Assembly (NCBI GenBank): GCA_024710355.1
Contig: JANJUX010000054.1
Coordinates: 1-64,000 of the forward strand
Source: Candidatus Rifleibacteriota bacterium
GTDB taxonomy: Bacteria; Muiribacteriota; Ozemobacteria; Ozemobacterales; Ozemobacteraceae
Length of the DNA: 64,000 nt
Direction: 5' to 3'
A model generated the notes under the pieces. It did no database searches and was not told where the DNA came from. It saw only the letters and a list, made by a program, of their open reading frames with translations. The stretch's first letter is position 1; each line of letters starts with the position of its first letter. The translations under genes and the position numbers were made by a program. Positions 9,884 to 21,929 of this stretch are shown here, one piece after another.

Positions 9884-10636
9884 GTGCGGCACATTCCCTT
9901 TATCAGAAAAATAATAAACTTTCTTTATAATCAAGGTATTCAAATAACATCACGAGCATTGCAGAACACCATAAGCCTGCAAAGCAGACTTACCGGCAAA
10001 AGTGCTCCGGTAATTTTCGATATTGGCGCTCATACCGGATGTCTTGCAAAATTATATCGAAAGCAAAATCCCAAAGCCTTTATTTACTGTTTTGAACCAT
10101 ATCCAGAAGCATTCAGCATTCTTCAGAAAAGATTTGATGCAGATCCTCTTACTGTCTGCCATAAAATTGCATTGTCAGATTGCAATGGCAGCACCAGGCT
10201 TAACGTGAATTTGCATACCGGAACCAATTCCATCCTGGATGCAGATCCAGAAGGTGAAAATTATTGGGGACAGGGACTGCTAAAAACGGTATCGAGTATT
10301 GTAGTCGACACCATAACACTTGATAATTTTTGTTCTGATGCAGGAATAAAAGGTATCGATATTCTAAAAATCGACGTTCAGGGAACAGAATTAAATGTCC
10401 TTGCAGGCGCCCAAAAAATGCTGCAGAACCATGAAATTTCTCTTGTTTATTTAGAACTGATCATATGTCCTACTTATAAAGGCCAGCACAAACTTCACGA
10501 ATATTTTTCCTTCTTCGATTCGTATGGATATGAGCTGCTCAACCTCTTCAACCATGAAAGAAGAGGGAATCAGCTGGTTCAGGCTGACGCTGTCTTTTTG
10601 AGTTCTTCATTCAAGAAGACAATCAGTGCATTATGA
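9884..10636 (+). CDS. FkbM family methyltransferase
   Basis: VIFDIGAHTGCLAKLYRKQNPKAFIYCFEPYPEAFSIL ... IDILKIDVQGTELNVLAGAQKML. Confidence 0.85.
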   Translation: MRHIPFIRKIINFLYNQGIQITSRALQNTISLQSRLTGKSAPVIFDIGAHTGCLAKLYRKQNPKAFIYCFEPYPEAFSILQKRFDADPLTVCHKIALSDCNGSTRLNVNLHTGTNSILDADPEGENYWGQGLLKTVSSIVVDTITLDNFCSDAGIKGIDILKIDVQGTELNVLAGAQKMLQNHEISLVYLELIICPTYKGQHKLHEYFSFFDSYGYELLNLFNHERRGNQLVQADAVFLSSSFKKTISAL

Positions 10637-10854
10637 CCAGAAAAGCTGACGTCTGAAAAAGGAAATCTGTTCAACAGACTCGAAGTATCTTGATATCCTG
10701 GGGCATCTGCTGTCGGCGTTGACAAAAAAATCCGGCAGGAGCAAAATGTAAATACAACATAACCGGTCACTGTTTATATAAATACAAAAACAGAAGCATG
10801 TGGCCGGTTTTTTCGTCTAAAAAATGCATTTATTCTGAGTTGGGGGGCAAAGAG

Positions 10855-10947
10855 ATGTTGAGAAATCGTTTTATCCTGCTTTTCTGCCTGCTTTCATTGT
10901 CGCTGCTTTTTACCGCGTGCGGCGGCGGTGGTGGTGGTGGCAATTGA
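10855..10947 (+). CDS. Putative 30-aa mini-lipoprotein
   Basis: Manual translation: MLRNRFILLFCLLSLSLLFTACGGGGGGGN*. Lipobox-like FTAC after a hydrophobic signal; predicted mature peptide CGGGGGGGN. Confidence 0.45.
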   Translation: MLRNRFILLFCLLSLSLLFTACGGGGGGGN

Positions 10948-10980
10948 GAAGGAATAATAACAAAAAAGGAGATAGAGAGT

Positions 10981-11601
10981 ATGAGAACGAAATGGGAGAG
11001 CAGATCAGTGGCGGTGTTGGCAATCCTGATGACTGTAATATTTTTGGCAGGGAGGGCTTTCGCGCACTGTGACACCACCAGCGGGCCGATCATTCCAGAA
11101 ACCAGAGCAGCTCTTGAGAAGGGTGATGTAACCCCGATTCTCAAATGGGTCAAAAACGATAACGAAGAAGAGATTAAGACCGCGTTCGCAAAAGCAGTCG
11201 TGGTCAGAGCTAAAGGCCCTGAAGCTAAGGAAATGGCAGATCACTATTTTCTCGAAACCCTCGTGCGCCTGCATCGTGCTGGCGAAGGTGCCCCCTATAC
11301 CGGCATCAAGGATGCGCCGGTTGAACCGATTGTCGCCATGGCCGACAAAGCACTGAACGAAGGCGCCGCTGATGAAATGATCAGCAAAATCAGCAACCAC
11401 ATGGCGAGCGCCATTAAAGAGAAGTTCAACAAAGCACTGGAAGCCAGCAGGAACAAGGACAAGAGCATAGAAGCAGGTCGCGAGTTCGTCGAAGCTTATG
11501 TTATTTATATGCACTATGTCGAAGGCATCCACGATGCAATCATGTCGGCCGGCGGTCACCACGCCGAAACCGATGCGGGCGCGGCGAAACATAAAGAATG
11601 A
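10981..11601 (+). CDS. Secreted DUF6448-like protein
   Basis: Signal peptide ending AFA, then HCDTTSGPIIPETRAALEKGDVTPILKWVKNDNEEEIKTAF...FLETLVRLHRAGEGAPYTGIK. Confidence 0.7.
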   Translation: MRTKWESRSVAVLAILMTVIFLAGRAFAHCDTTSGPIIPETRAALEKGDVTPILKWVKNDNEEEIKTAFAKAVVVRAKGPEAKEMADHYFLETLVRLHRAGEGAPYTGIKDAPVEPIVAMADKALNEGAADEMISKISNHMASAIKEKFNKALEASRNKDKSIEAGREFVEAYVIYMHYVEGIHDAIMSAGGHHAETDAGAAKHKE

Positions 11602-11625
11602 GGTTCTCTCATAGTTACATTCCTG

Positions 11626-12060
11626 ATGAAAAAACCAGTCCTCTTTGTAATCAGCATTTGTTTTGCCGCAGCTTTTGCACCCCTTGTCATCCCTTTTACA
11701 GGAGGCCTGCTCTTCTTCTTGTTGCATGAGTGGTTTCAGCCGTCGGTGTGGGGCCTGCCATGGTATCAGTCGCTCATCGGGGTCGCAATAAATTGCACTG
11801 TCGTGGGGTACGTATTCACCTGGCTTCTTGCCCTGCCGCTCGTGCTTATTCTCCGAGTTCTAAACCAGTATCGACTGGTCATTCTTCTGATAGCCGGCGC
11901 CCTCCCCTCTTTTACTCTTCCGCTCTGGCAGACGGACTGGCCAATAACTTTCCTGCCCGCTTTAATTGCCGGAACATTTACGGCATACGCTTTCTGGCTG
12001 TTAACGCATCTTGGTTTAACGCAATTAGAAAACATGGCAGCAAAATTGAACAAACAGTAA
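11626..12060 (+). CDS. Hypothetical integral membrane protein
   Basis: 144 aa, four hydrophobic segments. Confidence 0.5.
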   Translation: MKKPVLFVISICFAAAFAPLVIPFTGGLLFFLLHEWFQPSVWGLPWYQSLIGVAINCTVVGYVFTWLLALPLVLILRVLNQYRLVILLIAGALPSFTLPLWQTDWPITFLPALIAGTFTAYAFWLLTHLGLTQLENMAAKLNKQ

Positions 12061-12136
12061 ACTGCCGCTCACAAAAGAAATTAGCGACAAAAGCAGCCAC
12101 ACTGGAAAATTATCTGGGTCGGCGCTAGAATAAGGC

Positions 12137-12898
12137 ATGACAGTCACCAACCAGCATGAATTGACCGGAATTACCAGAATCAGCGAAATCGTCGCCATTG
12201 TCCTGCGCGAAATGAAGGCTCACGCCAGAGCCGGCATGACCACCGCCCAGCTCGACGCCTTTGGCGGCAGGCTGCTGCAAAGCTTTAACGCCAGATCTGC
12301 CCCGAAGCACGCTTACGGCTTTCCGGGCTTTACCTGCATCAGTCTCAACCACGAAATCGCCCACGGAATCCCTTCCGAAAAAAGAGTCATCAAAGACGGC
12401 GACCTTATCAATATCGACGTCTCGGCTGAACTCAACGGGTTCTGGGCCGATAACGGCACCTCGTTTGTCATTGGCCGCGATCTGCAGGGCCTGCAGGCTC
12501 TCGTCGACTGCTCGAGAAACATTATGATGAGCGCCATCAACAGCATCAGGCCGGGAATGCGGGTTTCCGAGCTTGGCAGACACATCGAAAAAATGGCACA
12601 GCACAGCGGGTTCCGCGTCATAAAAAATCTCGCCGGGCACGGAGTCGGGCGCGCATTGCATGAAGAGCCCCATTACATTCTGAATTGCGAAGACAAAAAG
12701 AACACCGCCCGCTTCAAAAAGAATTCGGTTGTGGCAATCGAAACTTTTATCTCAACAAAGTCTACCCAGGCAGAGCAGCTCGATGACGGCTGGACCCTGG
12801 TCGGCAACCACGGCGGCCACGTCGCCCAGCACGAACACACGATTCTCATTTCCGAAAACCGGCCACAGATCCTGACCGCAGCAAACAACATCTGCTGA
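12137..12898 (+). CDS. map: Type I methionine aminopeptidase
   Basis: SLNHEIAHGIPSEKRVIKDGDLINIDVSAELNGFWADNGTSFVIG; GHGVGRALHEEPHY; VVAIETFIS. Confidence 0.88.
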   Translation: MTVTNQHELTGITRISEIVAIVLREMKAHARAGMTTAQLDAFGGRLLQSFNARSAPKHAYGFPGFTCISLNHEIAHGIPSEKRVIKDGDLINIDVSAELNGFWADNGTSFVIGRDLQGLQALVDCSRNIMMSAINSIRPGMRVSELGRHIEKMAQHSGFRVIKNLAGHGVGRALHEEPHYILNCEDKKNTARFKKNSVVAIETFISTKSTQAEQLDDGWTLVGNHGGHVAQHEHTILISENRPQILTAANNIC

Positions 12899-12991
12899 CA
12901 AAGCTGTCAGGCTAATTATCAGCCAGATTTCACAGACTTGAAAAGCCTGCAGATTTACTGTACATTTAATGCATTAACGCTTCGACTGCAG

Positions 12992-13004
12992 ATTATTCAA
13001 TAAT
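12992..13004. promoter_or_regulatory. 6-1-6 inverted repeat upstream of katG; possible Fur/PerR-family site
   Basis: attatt-c-aataat, ~150 bp upstream of the katG start codon. Confidence 0.25.
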
Positions 13005-13111
13005 ACAGACCCGTATCCTGAGAGAATCACAGCATCTCCCCCACCCTGCCATCTCAAGGGCATCAGCACGGGCTTTCGTGCCACAGCATTTTCACCAGAT
13101 ATTCACAATAA

Positions 13112-15367
<2,256 letters not shown>

Positions 15368-15390
15368 AACACCACTTCGCACCAAAGCAA

Positions 15391-15421
15391 AACCCCTCCC
15401 GGAGCAATTCCAGGAGGGGTT
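15391..15421 (+). terminator. Rho-independent terminator after katG
   Basis: aacccctcc ... ggaggggtt (9-bp stem) followed by tcttcatt. Confidence 0.65.
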
Positions 15422-15517
15422 CTTCATTCAAAGGCAACCCGGCTGATAGGCCGAAGCTGCCCGGTTTAATAACAAGCGGGTATTGTTGATACCCGATTAT
15501 GTCAAATCCAGTCAGGC

Positions 15518-16591
15518 TCAGACCTTGATTTCTAAAAGGGAGTTCGGGGTATTGGTCAGCTGCTGCAGGCCCTTTTCCTTGACGACGAAGACGTCTTCGA
15601 TTCTGATACCGCCCCATTCGGGCAGATAAATGCCGGGCTCGACGGTAAAGGCCATGCCGGCGCTGATTTCGTCTTCGCATTTCGGCGACAGTGACGGTGC
15701 TTCGTGAATATCGAGACCAAGTGAGTGGCCGAGACCGTGGCCGAAGTTTTCGCCGTAACCGGCATCGGTGATGATCTTGCGGGCGACCGCATCGATATCA
15801 CGGCAGACGGCGCCGACTTTGAGGGCTTTGATGGCCTTCGTCTGGGCTTCAAGAACGGTGGCGTAGACCTTTTTGAATTTGGCGGTCGCCTTGCCGAGGA
15901 AGATCGTGCGGGTCATATCTGAATGATAACCGTCGCAGACGGCGCCAAAGTCGATTTTGACCATTTCGTTCTTCTTGAGCTTGCGGTCGCAGGGGTGATG
16001 ATGCGGACAGGCAGAATTCGGTCCGGAAGCGATGATCGTCGAAAAACTCGGAGCGTCAGAACCTTTCATCTTCATGAAAAATTCGAGGTGCGCCGCAACT
16101 TCGTTTTCGGTCATGCCGGGTTTGATGATCTTCATCAGCTCTGCGAATGACGCATCGGCAATCGAAAATGCCGTTTTCAGCGATTTGAGCTCGTTGGCAT
16201 CCTTGATCTGGCGCAGTCGCTCAACCAGACTCTCGGTCGGGTAGAGATCCATTTTAAATTCTTCTGAAAACAGCAGAAACTGCCTGAGATTCAGCGACTT
16301 TTCGACGCCGAGCGCTTTGACACGCAGCTTTTTCAGGTATTTCTGCATCATCTCGATCTGGTTGTTCTTGAAAATGACGATTTCAGCAGCGTCGCCGATC
16401 TCTCTGGCGCTCTGTTCCTGATAACGGAAATCAGTGAAGAACACGGCGTTCTTCTTCGTGATCAGCAGGGTGCCGCATGAACCGGAATAACCGCAGAGAT
16501 AACGGATATTGTTCAAATTGGTGATCAGCATACCGTTGTAATTTTCGGTAAACAGTTCACGCAAAGCTGCAAGACGTTGTTTATGTTTCAT
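15518..16591 (-). CDS. Xaa-Pro aminopeptidase/dipeptidase (M24)
   Basis: KIDFGAVCDGYHSDMTRTIFLG; GHGLGHSLGLDIHEAPSLS; FTVEPGIYLPEWGGIRIEDVFVV. Confidence 0.9.
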   Translation of the reverse strand: MKHKQRLAALRELFTENYNGMLITNLNNIRYLCGYSGSCGTLLITKKNAVFFTDFRYQEQSAREIGDAAEIVIFKNNQIEMMQKYLKKLRVKALGVEKSLNLRQFLLFSEEFKMDLYPTESLVERLRQIKDANELKSLKTAFSIADASFAELMKIIKPGMTENEVAAHLEFFMKMKGSDAPSFSTIIASGPNSACPHHHPCDRKLKKNEMVKIDFGAVCDGYHSDMTRTIFLGKATAKFKKVYATVLEAQTKAIKALKVGAVCRDIDAVARKIITDAGYGENFGHGLGHSLGLDIHEAPSLSPKCEDEISAGMAFTVEPGIYLPEWGGIRIEDVFVVKEKGLQQLTNTPNSLLEIKV

Positions 16592-16642
16592 TCTCTTCTC
16601 CTTTTCAGCTTAATCGAGCTGAATCAACAGATCAAAATCTCT

Positions 16643-17956
16643 CTATTCCTGGCCACGGGCAGGGTTAAGAACCGTTACCTGCCGGTCGGAAAACGGGCTG
16701 GAGGCAAGCGTCTTCGCCGCTTCACCAGACGGGGCAATCATGGTTATCGCCATCTTTTTCTCATCGAGCATCGCACGTGCCACCTCTTTGACGTCTTCAA
16801 GGGTCACCCGCAGATAAGGTGCCAGCGTGTTTTCGGGCAACTGCGGCTCGACATTATACAAAAAGCCTGTCGACAGGCGATTCATGCGGTTGGTCGTGCT
16901 TTCGAGGGCGATCAGCAGATTACCCTTCAGCTGCTCACGCGTATCTTCAAGCTCTTTCTTCGTCAAACCCTTCGCAGCGATCTTTTCGACTTCGTTGTGA
17001 AAGAGCTCGAGCACCTTCTGCAGATGTTCCATCGACGTGCCGGCGTAAACACCGAACAGACCGGTTTTCTTGTAGGACGTGTGATACGAATAAACCGTAT
17101 AAGCCAGACCACGCTTCTCGCGGATTTCCTGGAACAGACGGCTGCTCATACCGCCACCAAAAGCGGCATTCAAAATGGTAATCGCGAAGCGGCGCGAGTC
17201 TGAAAACGAAACACCCTCGGTGCCGAGGGTCAGATGCACCTGCTCGATATCTTTCTGGTAGATGGTCGAAGCGATCGACGGTTTGACCGCCGACTCGCGC
17301 GGCTTGAACTCGCCGGAACGCAGAGTTTTAAGCTTCTTTTCGAGCAGCTTCTGCAGTTCTTCCCAGTCGAAATTGCCGGCAACACAGACGAGCAGATTGC
17401 CGGTCACATACTGGCGGTTGAAAACATCGTAAATCTGGTCGCGCTTCATGCCGGCAACCGTTTCGGCAGTGCCGAGAATCGGGTTGCCAAGCCGCGAATG
17501 CTTCCAGAGGTTCTGCCCGAGCAGTTCGTGAATGATTTCGTCGGGCGAGTCCTCGTACATCTTGATTTCTTCGAGAATGACGCGGCGTTCGCGTTCGAGC
17601 TCTTCGGAGTCGAACTGCGAGTTGATCACCATGTCGGAAAGCACGTCGACGGCGACGTCGAGCTTGTCTTTCACGACTCTGGCGTAGTAGCAGCAGTAGT
17701 CCTTGGCGGTAAAGGCATTGAGATAACCACCAATGCGGTCGAATTCGCTGGCGATCATGCGCGGCGAACGCTTCTTCGTGCCTTTGAACATCATGTGCTC
17801 GATAAAATGCGAAACCCCCATCATTTCGGGGGTCTCGTAAAGCACACCGCTTTTCAGGAACATGCCGATGGAAACGCTCTGCACGGTATCGAATCTTTCG
17901 GCAATTATTTCGACGCCGTTGTTCAGGGTCAGCTTAAGATAGGGCGAAGCTTGCAA
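16643..17956 (-). CDS. M16 family zinc peptidase (processing-peptidase-like)
   Basis: Intact HxxEH in VSHFIEHMMFKGTKKRS; RERRVILEEIKMYEDSPDE. Confidence 0.9.
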   Translation of the reverse strand: MQASPYLKLTLNNGVEIIAERFDTVQSVSIGMFLKSGVLYETPEMMGVSHFIEHMMFKGTKKRSPRMIASEFDRIGGYLNAFTAKDYCCYYARVVKDKLDVAVDVLSDMVINSQFDSEELERERRVILEEIKMYEDSPDEIIHELLGQNLWKHSRLGNPILGTAETVAGMKRDQIYDVFNRQYVTGNLLVCVAGNFDWEELQKLLEKKLKTLRSGEFKPRESAVKPSIASTIYQKDIEQVHLTLGTEGVSFSDSRRFAITILNAAFGGGMSSRLFQEIREKRGLAYTVYSYHTSYKKTGLFGVYAGTSMEHLQKVLELFHNEVEKIAAKGLTKKELEDTREQLKGNLLIALESTTNRMNRLSTGFLYNVEPQLPENTLAPYLRVTLEDVKEVARAMLDEKKMAITMIAPSGEAAKTLASSPFSDRQVTVLNPARGQE

Positions 17957-17957
17957 A

Positions 17958-18713
17958 CTAGTTCTCCGGGGTCTGAGTTGGAACCGAATCAGCGCTATTA
18001 TCTTCTATCGGCATAAGTCCCTGACTATCGTTGAATTCTTTTTCACTGGCACGCTGGTCGCGCACCGCCTCTTCCTTCTGGCCCTCGGGCGTCAGCTGAT
18101 CGGGAATATCGACCGACGGAACCGGCAGTTCCTTGAGGCTCTTCATGCCGAAATAATAGAGAAAATCCTGGGTGGTTGAATAGAGACGCGGCTTGCCGAG
18201 AACCTGCTTTTCGCCAGAAACGTAGATCAGCTTCTTTTCGAGCAGGTTCGAAATGACGCCGTCACAGTTGACGCCGCGGATAGCATCGACTTCGGCTCTG
18301 GTAATCGGCTGTTTGAAAGCGATTACCGACAGGGTTTCGAGTGCCGGCAGCGACAGGGAAACTAGCTTCTGGCCGTCGAGTCGCTGGATGAACTGTGAGA
18401 TACGCGCCTTGGTTGCCAGCTGTACCCCGTTTTCGAGAATGGCGATCTGCAGACCGCTATTTTCGTCTTCATCGTAAGCCTTTTTGCGGGCCTGCACGAC
18501 TTCGGTCACCCGCTCAGGCGAAATCGACAGAACGGCGGCGAGCTTTTCAATACTTATCGGCTTGTTCTGAACCAGAAGCAGACCGTCGAGGGCAGCGCAG
18601 AGCAGCTCGAAGCTCGCCTCTTCGCGGGGTTCGGCAACCGGCTGCTGTTCGTGGGTTTCAACTATTTCTTCAGTGGTCTGGTTTATGTTGTTTTCGCTGT
18701 TTTCCATGGTCAC
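17958..18713 (-). CDS. scpB: Segregation and condensation protein B
   Basis: LPALETLSVIAFKQPITRAEVDAIRGVNCDGVISNLLEKKLIYVSGEKQVLGKPRLYSTTQDFLYYFG. Confidence 0.93.
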   Translation of the reverse strand: MTMENSENNINQTTEEIVETHEQQPVAEPREEASFELLCAALDGLLLVQNKPISIEKLAAVLSISPERVTEVVQARKKAYDEDENSGLQIAILENGVQLATKARISQFIQRLDGQKLVSLSLPALETLSVIAFKQPITRAEVDAIRGVNCDGVISNLLEKKLIYVSGEKQVLGKPRLYSTTQDFLYYFGMKSLKELPVPSVDIPDQLTPEGQKEEAVRDQRASEKEFNDSQGLMPIEDNSADSVPTQTPEN

Positions 18714-19570
18714 TCCTGAGTTTCTGCGACGGCCAGGTTCTCTTCTTCAACAAGCATTTCGTCGGCATTGGCAAATTCTTCGGGCTTTTCAGGGTCTGCA
18801 GGCAGTTCGGCTTCGGGTGCCGGGCGCCCGTTTTTGCCCTGTCGCAGAACGATTGGTTCGAAGTTGGCTTTCTGGGCAAAAGCAAGTTCACCGGTGCGCG
18901 CCATTTCGAGAACAGCCATAAACGACAGCACCGTTTCGTAACGGCTGGCGCCCTTTTTCAGCAGCTTGCCAAAAGTGACTTCGCCCTTGAACTTCTTGAG
19001 CATATCGCGGATTTCGTTGATACGGTCGAGAATACCTATTTTTTCGAGAACTACCCGGTGAATCGGCGGGCTGAGGCGGCGTCTGACGAGTGCATGAAAG
19101 ATATTCAGCAGCTCGACCGGCCCGATATTGATTTCGAGAATCTCTTCTGGGCCACGCTCAAGGTCTGACGACCGGGTAAAGATACGCGAGGCGCTGCGTT
19201 CCATCTCGCGCAGCTGCAGCGCGACGAGTTTGAAACGCCGGTATTCGAGCAGCTTTTCCACGAGGCCGGCGCGGGCATCTTCTTCATACATGCTCTCGTC
19301 GATGTCTTCGTCACCCGACCTTATCTCTTCGGGCTTTTCTTTCGGCAGCAGCATCTTCGATTTGATTTCGAGAAGCGTGGCTGCCATGATGAGAAAGCCG
19401 GAAGCGACTTCCATGTCGAGGATTTCCATCATCTGCAGGTATTCGAGATACTGACCGGCGATGTGCGCGATCGGAATATCGTAAATATTGATCTTCTGCT
19501 CTTCTATCAGGTGGTAGAGCAGATCGAACGGGCCTTCAAAGACCGGAAGTTTTACCTGGTAGGCGCTCAT
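18710..19570 (-). CDS. scpA: Segregation and condensation protein A
   Basis: YQVKLPVFEGPFDLLYHLIEEQKINIYDIPIAHIAGQYLEYL; adjacent to scpB. Confidence 0.93.
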   Translation of the reverse strand: MSAYQVKLPVFEGPFDLLYHLIEEQKINIYDIPIAHIAGQYLEYLQMMEILDMEVASGFLIMAATLLEIKSKMLLPKEKPEEIRSGDEDIDESMYEEDARAGLVEKLLEYRRFKLVALQLREMERSASRIFTRSSDLERGPEEILEINIGPVELLNIFHALVRRRLSPPIHRVVLEKIGILDRINEIRDMLKKFKGEVTFGKLLKKGASRYETVLSFMAVLEMARTGELAFAQKANFEPIVLRQGKNGRPAPEAELPADPEKPEEFANADEMLVEEENLAVAETQE

Positions 19571-20553
19571 TAATAAAGAAAACCCATTGCCTTTCGCACC
19601 GAATGCATCGTCTCACCGGCAACTTCGTGCGCACGCTTTTCGCCAGCGGCGAGAACGTCGGCGATGTAGCCCGGCCGGGCCTTGATCTCTTCGCGGCGCT
19701 GGCGGATCGGTTCGAGCATGGCATTGATGCGTTCGAACAGAATGTTCTTGCAGTCGCGGCAGCCGATTGCGGCACTGCGACAGCCGGCGCCGATTTCTTC
19801 GAGACGGTCGGGCGTATAAATCTTGTGATAGGCGTAAACTGTGCAGACTTCGGGGTCACCCGGGTCGTTACGGCGCACGCGCTGCGGGTCGGTGATCATC
19901 TGCTGAATTTTGTCCTTGAGGCTGGCGGGGGTTTCGCGCAGTTCGATGCTGTTGTTGTAGGATTTGCTCATTTTGCGCTTGTCGATGCCAAGCAGCATCG
20001 GCACAGACGACAGAATCGCTTCGGGTTCTTTGATGATTTCGCCATAGGTGCCATTGAAACGCCTGATGATTTCGCGGCTGAGTTCGAGGTGCGGCAGCTG
20101 ATCGCGGCCAACCGGAACGACTTCAGCGTTGTAGCAGGCAATGTCGGCGGTCATCAGCACCGGGTACATCAGTTTGCCGAGCGACACGGTCGAGCGGGCC
20201 TCGTCGTCGCGCACGTCATCTTTGAAAGTCGGGCAGCGTTCGAGCCAGCCAAGCGGCGTCATATTGCTGAGAATAACGGCCAGTTCCGCGTGTTCCAGCA
20301 TCGAAGACTGGCGCATGATCACGGATTTTTCGGGGTCGATACCGACGCTGAGCCAGTCGACGATCATTTCATCGATGACTTCGGGCAGGTTGTCGATTTT
20401 GAGGCGGTCGGTAAAAGCGTGCCAGACGGCGGCAAAGAAGAAACATTCGTATTTTTCCTGGAGGGCGACCCAGTTCTTGAGGGTGCCTTCGAGATGCCCC
20501 AGATGCAGAGAACCGGTGGTTCTCATTCCGCTTACCAGTCTTTTCTTTGCCAT
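19570..20553 (-). CDS. trpS: Tryptophanyl-tRNA synthetase
   Basis: SGMRTTGSLHLGHLEGTLKNW (HIGH-like), RKMSKSYNN (KMSKS). Confidence 0.93.
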   Translation of the reverse strand: MAKKRLVSGMRTTGSLHLGHLEGTLKNWVALQEKYECFFFAAVWHAFTDRLKIDNLPEVIDEMIVDWLSVGIDPEKSVIMRQSSMLEHAELAVILSNMTPLGWLERCPTFKDDVRDDEARSTVSLGKLMYPVLMTADIACYNAEVVPVGRDQLPHLELSREIIRRFNGTYGEIIKEPEAILSSVPMLLGIDKRKMSKSYNNSIELRETPASLKDKIQQMITDPQRVRRNDPGDPEVCTVYAYHKIYTPDRLEEIGAGCRSAAIGCRDCKNILFERINAMLEPIRQRREEIKARPGYIADVLAAGEKRAHEVAGETMHSVRKAMGFLY

Positions 20554-20615
20554 TGTTATCTCCTGTTGTGCAGCTAAAGTTCTGTTTTATCAGTATTCAG
20601 AGCCACGCGGGCCCG

Positions 20616-21779
20616 TCAGTATTCGGTTGCCTTGAGCGCCTCTTCGGCGGCCAGCAGTGTTTCGGAATCGGGGCGCAGCAGGCGCACCCTTTCCCAGCAT
20701 TCGCGGGCCTTATCAAGTTTTTTCAGTTTGAAATAGCCAACGCCGAGGTTGTATTGCGCTTCGGCGTAGTTTGGTTCGATTTCGACCGCTTTTTCCCAGT
20801 ATTCGATGGCTTTGTCGAGTTCGTTTTTCTTGTCATAAAGATTGCCCATCGTGAAAAAGGCGGTATGCTCAGATGTGCCGGCGGCCAGCAGCGGTGTCAG
20901 CAACTGTTCGCTCTCAGTGAGCCGGTTCTCATAATAATAGGCGCGCGCCAGCAGCAGCTTCTGCTGGTCTTCAAGTCGACCGGTGCTGGCAAAGGGTTCG
21001 AGCACAGCAATCGCGAGCGGGTAAAAGCCGAGGCTGACAGCCAGGCGGCCGACCGCAAAGGCTTCCTGCTGACTGCTGATATTGCCCGGGTTGATCTGCT
21101 GCAGGTAGAACCCGACATTTTCGCGGTTGTAGCTGGCATCTTCGACGCTGGCCATCTGCAGCAGCAGCTGCGTGTTGGCCGGGTCGCGTTCGAGCGCCGG
21201 TTTAACATTTTTTTCAGCTTCAGAAAAGCGACCGGCATTGATCAGCGCCTGCCCGATTCTGATGGCCTCTTCGGTGGTGAGAGTGCCTTCTTCGCCCTTC
21301 TGTAAAAGCTTTTCAAGTTCGGCATCACAGACAACGCCGACGGTTGAGTCTTCGAGTTTGAATTTGAGCACCGGCGCAACCTTCTGTTCGCTGTCGACTT
21401 TGAAATACAGGTCGATGCGCGACTGGGTGCTCGGAAAAACATTGAACGAAACCTTCGCCGCCCGGCCTTCCTGGTCTATGACCGCCGGAAAAGTGTTATG
21501 CAGCTCGAGCTCAAAATCTTTTAGCGGGTCGATCGAGAAGGTTTTGACACCGGTATTAACCATCGTCAGATTGATGTAGACTTCGTCCTGACGGGCCTGG
21601 CCGCCGAGGCCCGACTGAAACGGGCGCCTGACGTATTCGTTGACGGTCAGCACAAAACCTGAAGGGTGCAACACGTCTTCACCCATGAAGAACACCGGCC
21701 CGCCAGCCTGCGCCAGCAGAGCGGGTGAACAAAAGAAGGCGAAAAAAACTACCAGAACAAAATAAATCTTTCTGTGCAT
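20616..21779 (-). CDS. Secreted TPR-repeat protein
   Basis: Signal peptide MHRKIYFVLVVFFAFFCSPALLAQA; C-terminal TPRs (AIEYWEKAVEIEPNYAEAQYNLGVGYFKL). Confidence 0.75.
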   Translation of the reverse strand: MHRKIYFVLVVFFAFFCSPALLAQAGGPVFFMGEDVLHPSGFVLTVNEYVRRPFQSGLGGQARQDEVYINLTMVNTGVKTFSIDPLKDFELELHNTFPAVIDQEGRAAKVSFNVFPSTQSRIDLYFKVDSEQKVAPVLKFKLEDSTVGVVCDAELEKLLQKGEEGTLTTEEAIRIGQALINAGRFSEAEKNVKPALERDPANTQLLLQMASVEDASYNRENVGFYLQQINPGNISSQQEAFAVGRLAVSLGFYPLAIAVLEPFASTGRLEDQQKLLLARAYYYENRLTESEQLLTPLLAAGTSEHTAFFTMGNLYDKKNELDKAIEYWEKAVEIEPNYAEAQYNLGVGYFKLKKLDKARECWERVRLLRPDSETLLAAEEALKATEY

Positions 21780-21929
21780 AGTGGCAGGTATTGTATCACA
21801 TCCCCGCCCCCAAAGAAACCCATGGGTCGGACCAGCGAGAAATATGATCAACAAAGAAAAACACTGCAAAAAAACAGCATTTTTTTGTCTTAAAAGCTTA
21901 TTTTACGCCCAAAAACAGCCTTCTAAGGT

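Noticed and set aside
10755-10815. Possible terminator hairpin (aaccggtcactgttt...aaacagaagcatgtggccggttttttc)
   Set aside because: Stem is interrupted by bulges and a long loop; not strong enough to list as a feature.
11005-11727. 240-aa minus-strand ORF
   Set aside because: Antisense to the DUF6448-like gene, which has a clear signal peptide and family motifs.
17234-18016. 260-aa plus-strand ORF
   Set aside because: Antisense to the M16 peptidase gene; shadow ORF.
19603-20577. 324-aa plus-strand ORF
   Set aside because: Antisense to trpS along its whole length; shadow ORF.
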